Shown: piece after piece, positions 35,089-44,042 of the stretch | How positions within the stretch are numbered: the stretch's first letter is position 1 | How the letters are laid out: every line of letters begins with the position of its first letter | DNA from: an uncultured Acholeplasmatales bacterium | GTDB taxonomy: Bacteria > Bacillota_I > Bacilli_A > Acholeplasmatales > Anaeroplasmataceae | DNA length: 44,042 nucleotides | Reading direction: 5' to 3' | NCBI GenBank assembly: GCA_944323055.1 | Contig: CALUQZ010000013.1 | Coordinates: 1 to 44,042, forward strand | The notes under the pieces: generated by a model | Databases searched by the model: none | What the model was told of the DNA's origin: nothing | The model's input: only the letters and a program-made list of their open reading frames with translations | Translations under genes and position numbers: made by a program

Positions 35089-38000
35089 TTAAATTTCTTT
35101 TATAACAATTTCTCCATTTTCATCATATGTCCAGTACTTACCGGCATCTATAGGATTTTCATTATAAATATAAATATTATCATTAGTTAAATTCACTTCA
35201 TTTACTAGACACAAATGATCAATGTCAGCACTTGTCAAGAACGAACTAGGGATAGTTTCTACTTCACTTAAAATAACTAAATAATCTAAGGTAATACCTT
35301 TAAACATTTGATCATCTAAAACACTCTCATTTGTTATAGTCACTTTAGATAAATTTTCTGGCATATAATCAGCTTGCGAATTATTACTAATAGCTCCAAA
35401 GATATAAGCAAAATATTCATTATTAGTTTCACTACCGCCAACAAAAGGTAAAGTCATTTCTTCAATATCTGCACAATTTCTAAACGCTCCTCTTGCAATT
35501 GATGTAACTGTATCAGATACAAAAACATTAATAAGGTTCGTATTTTCAAAAGCATTAGCTTCTATCGTCAATACACCTTCACCAATAATTACTTCTTCAA
35601 TAGGGGTATTAATAAAGAAAGACTCAGTAATGTTAGGAGTATAAATAATAACTTTTCTCAAACTATCTAGAACACTATTATTATCTTTATCATTACTTGA
35701 ATAATAAAGACCTAATCTACTTAAATTAAACTCTCCTATTAAAGTTAAAGTCTCTACATCTAGAATTTCTACAAAATAATCACTAGTAGCTATTACATCA
35801 TTATCTAATATAACATTTTTGATACTATATGAATATCCTCTACTAACAGTAAATGTATCTTTAGATATATAACCACCATTAACAATTAAAGTATCTAATT
35901 GTCTATTGCTAATGATTGAGCTTAAACTTGTAGTATCTAAACTGTCTTTAGCTATAAATGGTAAGGTTAGATTATTTAGACTATTCATAGTACCAAACCC
36001 ACCAGTAGGATAAGATATTAGTGTATCTGGAATTACTAAATCAGTTATGTTACTTTTACTAAACGCATAATTACCAATCGTTTCAAGAGCATTAGGTAAT
36101 GTCACTTTACTAACTGTAGAATTATAGAATAAGTATTCTGGAATAGCTTTTAAACTATTAGGCAAAACTACTTCAGCTATCTCACAATTTTCAAAAGCTT
36201 CTTTTCCTATTTCTAATAAAGTATTTGGTAAACGTAATTCTCCTATTGTACTATTTTCAAAAGCTCGTTCGCCTATTGAAGTGACACCATCAGGTAAAAT
36301 CATTTTGCCAATTTCACTATAACAAAAGGCTTCATCAACAACACTACTAAAATTGCCTTCAAAAATAATTTCTAAAGCTGTAATATTACTAAAAATGTCT
36401 GGCAAAGTATTATAATCTCCTGCAATAGTTAAAGTCCCTATTTCAGCTAAATATAATATTCCACTATCTAAACTTTCTACATATGGCATATATAAATTAG
36501 ATAAAGTAGCATTGTAGAAAGCATAACTCTTAATAACCTTTACACTATTTGGAATATTAAGTGTAGTTAAATTAATACTATCAAAGGCATACGTACTAAT
36601 TGTTTCAAGTCCTTCATTTAAAGTAACACTTCTTAAATTAAAATCAGCAAAAGCATAAGCCCCTACCTCTTTTGTGCCTTCAGGTATTACTAAATCTATA
36701 ACTTCTTGATATTGTCCATCAATTTTAAAGAAAAAATGTAATACATCTTCATGCATTGAAGATGAACGTTCTATTGTTAAATAATCAGATATATCGCCAT
36801 CATAAAAAACATTAGGATAATAACTTTCATCACTAGAATTTAAATAAAAAGCTGAACTACTTACGCTCTCTAAAGTGTTAGGTAGATAAAGATTATCAAA
36901 ATATGTTTGATAAAAAGCCTCATAGCCTAAATGTTTAGCCTTTGTCAAATAAAGGTCACCAATTAGTTTTTCAGTAAACCAACCATTTTGATATCTATAT
37001 CCAGAAAATAAATAATTTAAATAAGCATTACTTTTATCGTCAATAGTTGAACCTAAATAAGGAATTTTTAAAATATCTAGATAAACATTTTTTAAGATAC
37101 ACTCACCAATATAGCTAACATCACCATTAATATATAATTCATCTAGACTAGAATCAGCAAAAGCGTAATCATCAATTGTATCTATATTGTTTAATTCTAA
37201 TACTTTAATATTAGTATTTCTAATTGCATAACTACCTATATAATCAAGGTCATTATTAATTGTTAATGTTTCTAAACTCTCTAGTCCACTAAAAGCAGAA
37301 TCACAAATACTCTTAACATTATTTAGAACAATATTTGTAATATTAGCACGACTAAATGCATTTTCATAAATAATACCTCTATCAACTTCTACATAACTTA
37401 AAGAAGGTAGAGATTCATAAGACGAATCACCAATCAAATATAATAAATTAGCACTTTCAAGCTCTTCTTCACTAGCACTATCAATACTTGTAATTTCTTT
37501 AGAACCTAAAAATGGTATTTTTAAACTTTCTAAAAGAGAACTATCATATAAAATACTAGCACCTATACTAGTCACCGAATTAGGAATCGTTAAACTTTTT
37601 AAATAGTTATAGGCAAAAGCTCTATTACCAATACTTACAAGAGTGCTTGGTAAAGTAATATCTGAAATATATGAACTTTCAAAACTATTATCACCTATTT
37701 CTAAAAGCCCTTCAGGTAAAACAAGAGGAGCTATAATTTGTACATATTCAAAAGTGCTATCGCTTATTACTTTTAAAGTTGAAGGGAAAGAAACATAATT
37801 AAATTTAGTATGTAAAGGCTCACTTCGATAAATAGATGTAATACCTTCACCTATAACTAAATCAACTGATACTGTAGCACTATCACTATAAATAGCACGA
37901 TATAATTCCATATAAACATCAATATCTAAAATCTTAGCTAAATCAGCTGTGCCATTACCAGTAATTTCAACGACAAGTCTATCATTATCTCGCTTAAAGG

Positions 38001-39864
38001 TATAATTAATATTATCTTCTTCTACTGATGAATTTCCACTATGAACTAAAACTTTAGTTTCATAATAATTACCAACTGAATCATATAAACTAATATTAGA
38101 AATACTGCCATTTTCACTATTAGAAAGGGAAAGAACTTCTGTTTTATAATCATATATAAAAGAACCATCACTATAAATAACTTTGATCGACACAATTGAA
38201 TCTGTAGAATAGAAATCTTGCAAGATTTCAACACTTTCTACTTCTTTACTATCTAAATTTCTAGTGTCTTTAATATATTCAATTCGCTTAAAATCTCTAT
38301 TAATTTTAATTAATACATCGTCATATTCATAAATATATTCTTGACTAGTCTCAACATAATCTGGAAAGTTTTCTTCGAAACTAGAAATTAAATAATATTC
38401 ATCTTTCAACAATTCTTCAGCAAGTTTTTCAATCTTCCAAGGTTCTTTTAAATTAGACCATAAACTATTATTAAAAACAAACCCTATCAATACTATTCCA
38501 CCAAGAACTATAAAGGTAGTTGAAGTTCTTAAAATAGAAATAAGACTCTTTTGATAATAAACTGGTTTATTTATTGCTTCTTCCTTAATCACAACTTCTT
38601 TTTTAGCTTCTTTTACAGCTGCTAAAGTTGAACGATAATGAGTTTGACTAATCTTCCATCTCTTAATTCTACCAGGTAAAAATAGAATAAAGATCCCAAA
38701 TGTTGGAATACAAAGTAACAACCAAATAATCCATTTACCTATTAATTTAGCCCCATTACCTTTAAATATTAATCTTTGCCCATCATAAATTGTATGATTT
38801 ATTTTATAACCATATTTCCAACATGTAGTAAAAGGAACTAATATAAAAATAGTACAAATATTTAAAATAAAACAAGCTATTTTTAGTAATAAATTAACAA
38901 TGAAAATGCCTGTATAATCGCCTTTTTCATCCGTCTCTATACCTTTAAAATGTGTATGTTTAGCTACCCACTTATTAATTCTATTAGGTATAAAGAAAGC
39001 ATAAATACTAAAAGTAATAACACTTAAAAGTATCCATAAAACCCATTTACCAATTAATTGACCACCATTACCATCAAAATACATGGCTTTGCCATCATAT
39101 TTAGTATGTTTTACTTCTCTACCTATTTTCATACATAACACAAACGGATAAGCAAAACCTAAAGTAATAGCTAAAATAAATCCTCTACCAATTTTAGCAA
39201 AGAAAGCTGGAATAGCATGATCATCATAATAACTTTTCGTACTAATATCAACACTATCATCTTTTTCACTACTTGGTTCTGTTATTGGTACAACTATCGC
39301 CGTTAAAGCTTCACTATCATTTTCTAAATAAGCATTATTTAATTTACTTATTAAATCATTTTTTACTTCGACAGGAAGTTCACTATTCTTTATTTCTTTA
39401 TACTTTTTCCCAACATCTTTAATAAACTTACTATATTTACTGCCAAGTTTATGTAAAACGCATAAAATAACAACTACAACTAATAATACTGCACCAGTAA
39501 TAATAAGAATTCTTTTTTCTTCTTCAGGTAAAGGTGACTGCGGAAGAACTGATGTTAAAATAATAGCTATAATTATTCCTACAACTGTCATTATTGAAAG
39601 AACTAAAATATAGATATTAAACCCATTACCTATTCTTTGCCTTTTAATTTTATTTTTAGTAATTACTAAAAATAATAATATTGGCATAAATATTATTAAA
39701 GAACTATACATAGCTAAAACATTATATAATGTTTTGTGATTAGGAAATGTTGTATAATCAATTATAAATGGAGCGACTAGAATCCCAATTACAAATATTA
39801 ATAATAAAAGCCTGCCAAATGTTGAATTTATTTTATAAAATCTTCTCGCCCTTTTGACTTTCAC
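35089..39864 (-). CDS. Membrane-anchored BspA-type leucine-rich repeat protein with two YjgN/DUF898-like units
   Basis: 1591 aa. Residues 1-155 hold about four membrane helices. A cytosolic stretch is followed by two similar membrane units (about 225-310 and 330-415), each with HTxYDG, GNG..LIGKW, then a helix pair ending in IN(K)W/IKRW. This layout resembles duplicated YjgN/DUF898-type modules. One more helix (about 445-465) leads to a large external part. From about 650 onward there are many BspA-type LRR units (pattern LxLPxSLxxIGxxAFxxC; for example SIGERAFENSTI, LEIGKEAFENCEI), interrupted by YxGS-type insertions. I choose the GTG at 39864, eight bases after AGGAGG, over a TTG two codons earlier. 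BspA LRRs commonly bind host or bacterial surfaces; the role here is inferred. Confidence 0.85.
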   Translation of the reverse strand: MKVKRARRFYKINSTFGRLLLLIFVIGILVAPFIIDYTTFPNHKTLYNVLAMYSSLIIFMPILLFLVITKNKIKRQRIGNGFNIYILVLSIMTVVGIIIAIILTSVLPQSPLPEEEKRILIITGAVLLVVVVILCVLHKLGSKYSKFIKDVGKKYKEIKNSELPVEVKNDLISKLNNAYLENDSEALTAIVVPITEPSSEKDDSVDISTKSYYDDHAIPAFFAKIGRGFILAITLGFAYPFVLCMKIGREVKHTKYDGKAMYFDGNGGQLIGKWVLWILLSVITFSIYAFFIPNRINKWVAKHTHFKGIETDEKGDYTGIFIVNLLLKIACFILNICTIFILVPFTTCWKYGYKINHTIYDGQRLIFKGNGAKLIGKWIIWLLLCIPTFGIFILFLPGRIKRWKISQTHYRSTLAAVKEAKKEVVIKEEAINKPVYYQKSLISILRTSTTFIVLGGIVLIGFVFNNSLWSNLKEPWKIEKLAEELLKDEYYLISSFEENFPDYVETSQEYIYEYDDVLIKINRDFKRIEYIKDTRNLDSKEVESVEILQDFYSTDSIVSIKVIYSDGSFIYDYKTEVLSLSNSENGSISNISLYDSVGNYYETKVLVHSGNSSVEEDNINYTFKRDNDRLVVEITGNGTADLAKILDIDVYMELYRAIYSDSATVSVDLVIGEGITSIYRSEPLHTKFNYVSFPSTLKVISDSTFEYVQIIAPLVLPEGLLEIGDNSFESSYISDITLPSTLVSIGNRAFAYNYLKSLTIPNSVTSIGASILYDSSLLESLKIPFLGSKEITSIDSASEEELESANLLYLIGDSSYESLPSLSYVEVDRGIIYENAFSRANITNIVLNNVKSICDSAFSGLESLETLTINNDLDYIGSYAIRNTNIKVLELNNIDTIDDYAFADSSLDELYINGDVSYIGECILKNVYLDILKIPYLGSTIDDKSNAYLNYLFSGYRYQNGWFTEKLIGDLYLTKAKHLGYEAFYQTYFDNLYLPNTLESVSSSAFYLNSSDESYYPNVFYDGDISDYLTIERSSSMHEDVLHFFFKIDGQYQEVIDLVIPEGTKEVGAYAFADFNLRSVTLNEGLETISTYAFDSINLTTLNIPNSVKVIKSYAFYNATLSNLYMPYVESLDSGILYLAEIGTLTIAGDYNTLPDIFSNITALEIIFEGNFSSVVDEAFCYSEIGKMILPDGVTSIGERAFENSTIGELRLPNTLLEIGKEAFENCEIAEVVLPNSLKAIPEYLFYNSTVSKVTLPNALETIGNYAFSKSNITDLVIPDTLISYPTGGFGTMNSLNNLTLPFIAKDSLDTTSLSSIISNRQLDTLIVNGGYISKDTFTVSRGYSYSIKNVILDNDVIATSDYFVEILDVETLTLIGEFNLSRLGLYYSSNDKDNNSVLDSLRKVIIYTPNITESFFINTPIEEVIIGEGVLTIEANAFENTNLINVFVSDTVTSIARGAFRNCADIEEMTLPFVGGSETNNEYFAYIFGAISNNSQADYMPENLSKVTITNESVLDDQMFKGITLDYLVILSEVETIPSSFLTSADIDHLCLVNEVNLTNDNIYIYNENPIDAGKYWTYDENGEIVIKEI

Positions 39865-39941
39865 TGCCAAATCCTCCTTTTATAATTAGATGCTTTAAAA
39901 TAAAAAATATTCATATTATTTTAATTTTTTACTATACATCA

Positions 39942-39969
39942 ATTATATAAATGACAAATAAAATATCAA
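39942..39969 (-). promoter_or_regulatory. Promoter of the LRR protein gene
   Basis: Minus strand TTGATA (39969-39964), 16-bp spacer, TATAAT (39947-39942), located just after the terminator of the upstream giant gene. Confidence 0.6.
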
Positions 39970-39980
39970 TTTACGCCAAA

Positions 39981-40021
39981 AAAACCTTAAAACAAAGATA
40001 ATATCTAAGTTTTAAGGTTTT
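39981..40021 (-). terminator. Terminator of the giant Asn-rich protein gene
   Basis: Perfect 13-bp inverted repeat (AAAACCTTAAAAC with GTTTTAAGGTTTT) with a smaller AGATA/TATCT palindrome in the loop, followed by a T-run on the minus strand. Confidence 0.9.
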
Positions 40022-40025
40022 ATTT

Positions 40026-43000
40026 TTAAGCTAACGCATATTCTTCTATTGACTCTAAATACAACACACTTTGTGGTAAAGCTGCTGTATCTACTTCCCA
40101 ACCATCGCCATTATCAACATAACCAACATTTTCTTCATGACTATAACTATTTACAAACTCATAAAGATTATCTAAATTAACTGTCTCATTTATATTGTTT
40201 AAAGTTAAGTCATTAGTAGTTAGTTTAATATTACATATAGAAGCTAATGGTAAATCTAAACTAAATTTAAATTGTGATAAATAAGACTCACCTTCAACTA
40301 ACTTAGTCCCTAAAGATAATACCATATTACCTAATAAATCGTTACCAGTAACTTCTGCTAGATTAAGGCCTATCTCATAATTATTCTCATTAACTACTCC
40401 CATACCCGTAACTACATTAGTTAAATCCATATTTGGATTGATAGTGATACCTTCATATATAGCTTCCATTATTGAATCACTAAAACCAATTCCATAATTT
40501 AAAAGATAGTACAATATATTATTAATAAACTCTGTATCACTTATTTTAAGCTGTTTCTTAACTGTTCTAGGACCAAATATATTATCTATTGAATCAATTC
40601 TGTTTAAATAAACATATCTATCTTTATAGTAAATTTCTAAATTTCTAGTACCAGCTAAATCTCCAAATGAATAAGCAAAATCATTATTTATAGGAGAAAT
40701 AATAGGAATATTAGTCATACTCACATATACTTCAGGATAAACAGAATTGTCTACTCTTTTAACTTTAGCATTAATATTGATATTTTTATTAACAGGGATA
40801 CCTAATATAGTAGCTGTTACATTAAATGTACCTGAAATATCAAAATCAGTTAATAAAGCTGTATTAAAGATTGTTTTAATTAATGGATTTAGCATAGACA
40901 AATCATAATAATCATATTCAGGCACTACTATATTACCATTATAAATACCTGTATAAGTAACTATCATATTAGATAATTTTAAGCCACTGTATTCTAAATT
41001 ATTAATTTCAACATTCTTTAATTGCATATTATCATCTAAGATAATAGCTAAATCTAAATTAGCTGTATTATTAATATTTAAAGATAAACTTAAAGCTTTA
41101 GCTAATGTATCTATATTTAAATATTTAATTATCTCAGCAAAATTGACTTTGTCAATAACATCAACAATATTAAAATCTTTAATGTCATCTAAACCATTCT
41201 CAATCTTAGAAAAATCAAAATTAATCATTTGTGAAATAGTATTAATTAACTCTAATAAATCACTTTCATTAGCTTTAAAATTTAAAGTCTTATTAGCTTC
41301 ACCTTCAACATTAGTCAATAAATTATCATATATCAAATAATAAACTGGATTATTATCTTCTACTATACGATACAATTTTACATAATGCTCATTAGCTATA
41401 TTTAAAGCAGCTTCAAAAGTAACATTATCTTTAAATCTAATAGATATATTACCTTCAACTAAATAATCTGTATTATTAATATTAACAATGCCATTAATAC
41501 TAAAACTTAAACCTTCATTAGAACTTAACTCTACTATATTTTTAAACATCTTAATACCCATAGCTAATTGTTCATAGTTTAAATAATTATTTTCTGGCAT
41601 TACATTATTAATACTACCTTTAGAAATTTCTATATTAGTGTTATTTAAACTTATATTACTAATACTAATATCACTTATACTCAATTTATTATTATTTAAA
41701 TTAACAGTAATATTACCTAAATTTAATAAAGATAAACTAACATTAACCCCATTATCTACATCAATGAATATAGAATTAATAATTGTTTTTAAATCAAGAT
41801 TAATACTATCACTATTAATATCTAAATTAAAACTATCTAAGGCTTCTTGAACTAATGATATTAATTCTTCAATTGTCACATTAATACCAATATTGCCATA
41901 AGCTAATTTTAAATAGTTATCTTTATAAGATATATAAACTACATGTTCTAAGTTTTGACTAGTTATAAATTTAATAGTACCTTCTACTACTTTATTTTCT
42001 AAAGATAAATTTAAATTAGCTAAAATCTTAAATTCTGTCGTTTCAGCTACTAATTTAGTTTCTAAATTAATATTAACTGTATCATTAAATGTTTCTATTA
42101 AAGTCATAATATTATCTTTAATTACTAATAGATCATCTATATTAATAGTAGCATCTTCTTCAATATTTCTAACTACATCATTATTTATTGTAGTTAAAAC
42201 ATTTATCTCACTAATACTAATATTATTATAACTGATAGAATCAACACTAACATTTAAGTTTTCATCTACAAATAAGACTATATTTAAATCATTAATTAAG
42301 AAACTTACTTTAAGCTTATTATCAACAAAATCAATATATAAACTATCTAAAATATTAGTTATATTAATATCTGATTTAGTACTAAATAATTTAGTTAAAT
42401 CACTTAAATTAGTTTCAATAACATTATCATTAAATTTAATTTTTAAAATGTCTTTATTTAAACTTAAATAAATATTATAATCACTAATCTTAATAACTGC
42501 ATAAATTGCCAAATTCTTATTAACGCTAATATTAGCATTAATATTTAAATTATTAATTGAAGTTGATAGCACAAAATTAAAAGTATTATTAGACATTATA
42601 TCTTTAATAACTGGAATAAATACCATTAAATTAGCTATATCAAAATAATTAATATCTAAAACACTATTAACACTATCTGTTATTGAAGAAATAGTTAAAT
42701 TAATATTATTATTTAACTCATTAATATGGATACTAGAATCAATATTAATGTCTAAAGCTAAATTTAATAATTCTAAATAAATATTATTATTACTTGTATT
42801 AATAGTATTTAATAAACTATTTAAATCAAATTCTATATCAGTTAAATTAAAGCCTAATCCTTGAACAAAACTTAATATATCACTAATACTACCTTTAATA
42901 CCAATATTATTAAATGCTACATAACAAATGCCATCTACATAATAAATATTTAATTCAATATTATTAATTGATATAACACCACTAATATTTAATTCTTTAT

Positions 43001-44042
43001 CAATTATTACATCAAAATTAATATTATTATAACTACCTTTAATATTTATATTATCTTTACTTACTACATCTATTACTTTACTTACTACATTAATAATATT
43101 ATCTATATCATTCTTATCTAAATTAGGTTCATATTCTACTACTTCAAAACTACTACCTGGTTTAACTTCTACTTTTGTATTAGTTATATTAAGGTCATTA
43201 ATATTCATATCAGCTAAACTGATAATTAGATTATCTTCATTATAACTAACTCTTAAAGTTATCCCTAAAATTGTTATTAATAGTTCATTATTATCTAATT
43301 CTACATTTTCTAAAATGTTATTTGTTTCTATATTAAGTTTACTAAAGTAACTTAGTAATTCGTCTGTTGTTAATTTAACTACGATATTATTTCCTAATTT
43401 AACTGTTAGATTATTATCTTTATATAATATATTAACAGTTAAATCTTTTCCTAATAGATTTATATTAAATGTGCCATTTAATACTAAATTAGCTATATCT
43501 AATGATAAATTACCTGTTAAAGTTATATCATTATTCTTATAAGATAATGTTGTTGTTAAGCTAATATTTAGATAATTATTATCTACATATTTTAATATTA
43601 AATCTAAATATGGTAATAAAGTTTTTAAATCGATACCTTTTATTTCTTCTTTTGTTATTTCATTTGTCGTATTTGTTATAGTTAAATTAGCTCCTAATAC
43701 AGATACTGTTATTTTATCTGTCGTATTAATAACTATTTCTTTATCTAATATTTCAAATGTTAAGTTATTTGAAGAAGTTTTTATATTTGTTAATAAATTA
43801 TTTAAATCGAAATCTAATGATATATCTACTAGATATGTTTTTATAATATCTATTAATTCATTTAATGTTGTTTTTAGTGTTATATTATTATAAGTTAAAT
43901 AAATATTTCCATTATTATAATAATTAATTTTTAAACTTATCTTAGCTATATCTATTATAGCTTCTATATTTAATTCTTTATCAATTATTACATCAAAATT
44001 AATATTATTATAACTACCTTTAATATTTATATTATCTTTACT
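40026..44042 (-). CDS. Giant Asn/Ile-rich repetitive protein, 5' end beyond the window
   Basis: The frame stays open from the stop at 40026 to the right edge: at least 1338 codons. The ATG at 43208 is internal, because 278 in-frame codons of the same repetitive type lie upstream of it. The protein is built of alternating polar/hydrophobic strands rich in Asn, Ile, Leu, Asp and Ser, in repeated blocks of the form FDLNSLLNTI...NLNNNKLSISDI...NISLNN, and EGTIKF/VEGNISI strands with VYISYKDNYLKL-like turns. This suggests a long extended beta structure, likely extracellular. The last ~300 residues are less repetitive and end YLESIEEYALA without LPXTG or a membrane helix. I do not recognise the family. 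It precedes the LRR protein gene. Confidence 0.8.
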   Translation of the reverse strand, partial: SKDNINIKGSYNNINFDVIIDKELNIEAIIDIAKISLKINYYNNGNIYLTYNNITLKTTLNELIDIIKTYLVDISLDFDLNNLLTNIKTSSNNLTFEILDKEIVINTTDKITVSVLGANLTITNTTNEITKEEIKGIDLKTLLPYLDLILKYVDNNYLNISLTTTLSYKNNDITLTGNLSLDIANLVLNGTFNINLLGKDLTVNILYKDNNLTVKLGNNIVVKLTTDELLSYFSKLNIETNNILENVELDNNELLITILGITLRVSYNEDNLIISLADMNINDLNITNTKVEVKPGSSFEVVEYEPNLDKNDIDNIINVVSKVIDVVSKDNINIKGSYNNINFDVIIDKELNISGVISINNIELNIYYVDGICYVAFNNIGIKGSISDILSFVQGLGFNLTDIEFDLNSLLNTINTSNNNIYLELLNLALDINIDSSIHINELNNNINLTISSITDSVNSVLDINYFDIANLMVFIPVIKDIMSNNTFNFVLSTSINNLNINANISVNKNLAIYAVIKISDYNIYLSLNKDILKIKFNDNVIETNLSDLTKLFSTKSDINITNILDSLYIDFVDNKLKVSFLINDLNIVLFVDENLNVSVDSISYNNISISEINVLTTINNDVVRNIEEDATINIDDLLVIKDNIMTLIETFNDTVNINLETKLVAETTEFKILANLNLSLENKVVEGTIKFITSQNLEHVVYISYKDNYLKLAYGNIGINVTIEELISLVQEALDSFNLDINSDSINLDLKTIINSIFIDVDNGVNVSLSLLNLGNITVNLNNNKLSISDISISNISLNNTNIEISKGSINNVMPENNYLNYEQLAMGIKMFKNIVELSSNEGLSFSINGIVNINNTDYLVEGNISIRFKDNVTFEAALNIANEHYVKLYRIVEDNNPVYYLIYDNLLTNVEGEANKTLNFKANESDLLELINTISQMINFDFSKIENGLDDIKDFNIVDVIDKVNFAEIIKYLNIDTLAKALSLSLNINNTANLDLAIILDDNMQLKNVEINNLEYSGLKLSNMIVTYTGIYNGNIVVPEYDYYDLSMLNPLIKTIFNTALLTDFDISGTFNVTATILGIPVNKNININAKVKRVDNSVYPEVYVSMTNIPIISPINNDFAYSFGDLAGTRNLEIYYKDRYVYLNRIDSIDNIFGPRTVKKQLKISDTEFINNILYYLLNYGIGFSDSIMEAIYEGITINPNMDLTNVVTGMGVVNENNYEIGLNLAEVTGNDLLGNMVLSLGTKLVEGESYLSQFKFSLDLPLASICNIKLTTNDLTLNNINETVNLDNLYEFVNSYSHEENVGYVDNGDGWEVDTAALPQSVLYLESIEEYALA
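42985..43061 (-). repeat. 77-bp exact repeat inside the giant gene, copy 1
   Basis: Identical to 43966-44042, period 981 bp (327 codons), encoding SKDNINIKGSYNNINFDVII and the following strand. Confidence 0.9.
43966..44042 (-). repeat. 77-bp exact repeat inside the giant gene, copy 2 (runs to window edge)
   Basis: Second copy of 42985-43061. It reaches the last base of the window, so the identical stretch may extend further. It shows a long repeat unit of about 327 residues. Confidence 0.9.

Noticed and set aside
43206-43208. ATG as the start of the giant protein
   Set aside because: The frame continues upstream without stop to the window edge with the same repetitive composition, and the ATG has no ribosome binding site.

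Overview
The window looks like chromosomal DNA from a very AT-rich, low-GC Gram-positive (Bacillota/Bacilli-type) bacterium. The supporting evidence is a T-box in front of pheST, an HrcA/CIRCE heat-shock operon, strong AGGAGG-type ribosome binding sites, a PhoR/PhoB-pst cluster with a 11-bp-spaced TTTACA box, a lipobox phosphate-binding protein and BspA-type leucine-rich repeat proteins. TGA is used as a real stop codon (the rlmN/rsgA and rsgA/rpe overlaps are ATGA), so this is the standard bacterial code and not the Mycoplasma code. An uncultured gut-type Bacilli lineage is my guess; the sequence does not prove it. Almost everything is on the minus strand. The exceptions are a PucR-type regulator and a gene remnant between 16.9 and 18.7 kb.

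Layout, read in the minus-strand direction of transcription from right to left. (1) 44.0-40.0 kb: the 3' part of a giant Asn/Ile-rich repetitive protein that runs off the right edge. (2) 39.9-35.1 kb: a membrane-anchored BspA-type LRR protein with two YjgN/DUF898-like units at its N-terminus. (3) 35.0-27.0 kb: a Pho regulon unit, Pho box-pstS-terminator-pstC-pstA-pstB-phoU-phoB-phoR. Its pstS is a tandem, circularly permuted duplication and its pstA carries an extra extracytoplasmic, PDZ-like domain. (4) 26.9-23.7 kb: an unknown membrane protein, a small XRE regulator, and a LacI regulator with a signal-less pectin methylesterase. (5) 23.6-18.8 kb: rpmG, an MBL-fold hydrolase, and a three-gene unit with a ClpA/C-like AAA+ unfoldase, a ClpP-like peptidase with intact triad and an unrecognised 394-aa partner. 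(6) 18.7-15 kb: a decayed gene and GC-richer scar, the PucR regulator, and divergent kdgT-budA. (7) 14.9-10.1 kb: hrcA-grpE-dnaK-dnaJ with two CIRCE operators. (8) 9.9-0.2 kb: a small membrane protein, T-box-pheS-pheT, an ABC transporter pair, rlmN, rsgA and rpe. (9) 1-110: the terminator of that last operon, with the 5' end of a group II intron inserted in its U-tract.

How the genes fit together: the Pho cluster is a complete phosphate sensing and uptake system under its own box. HrcA and its operators make the chaperone operon self-regulated. The PucR regulator probably controls kdgT-budA through a shared divergent promoter region. Pectinesterase, LacI and a KdgT-family permease hint at use of pectin-derived oligomers or sugar acids. 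The points most worth checking are the permuted pstS duplication, the dedicated Clp-like operon with its unknown third gene, the PDZ-like PstA insertion, and the intron sitting in a terminator.
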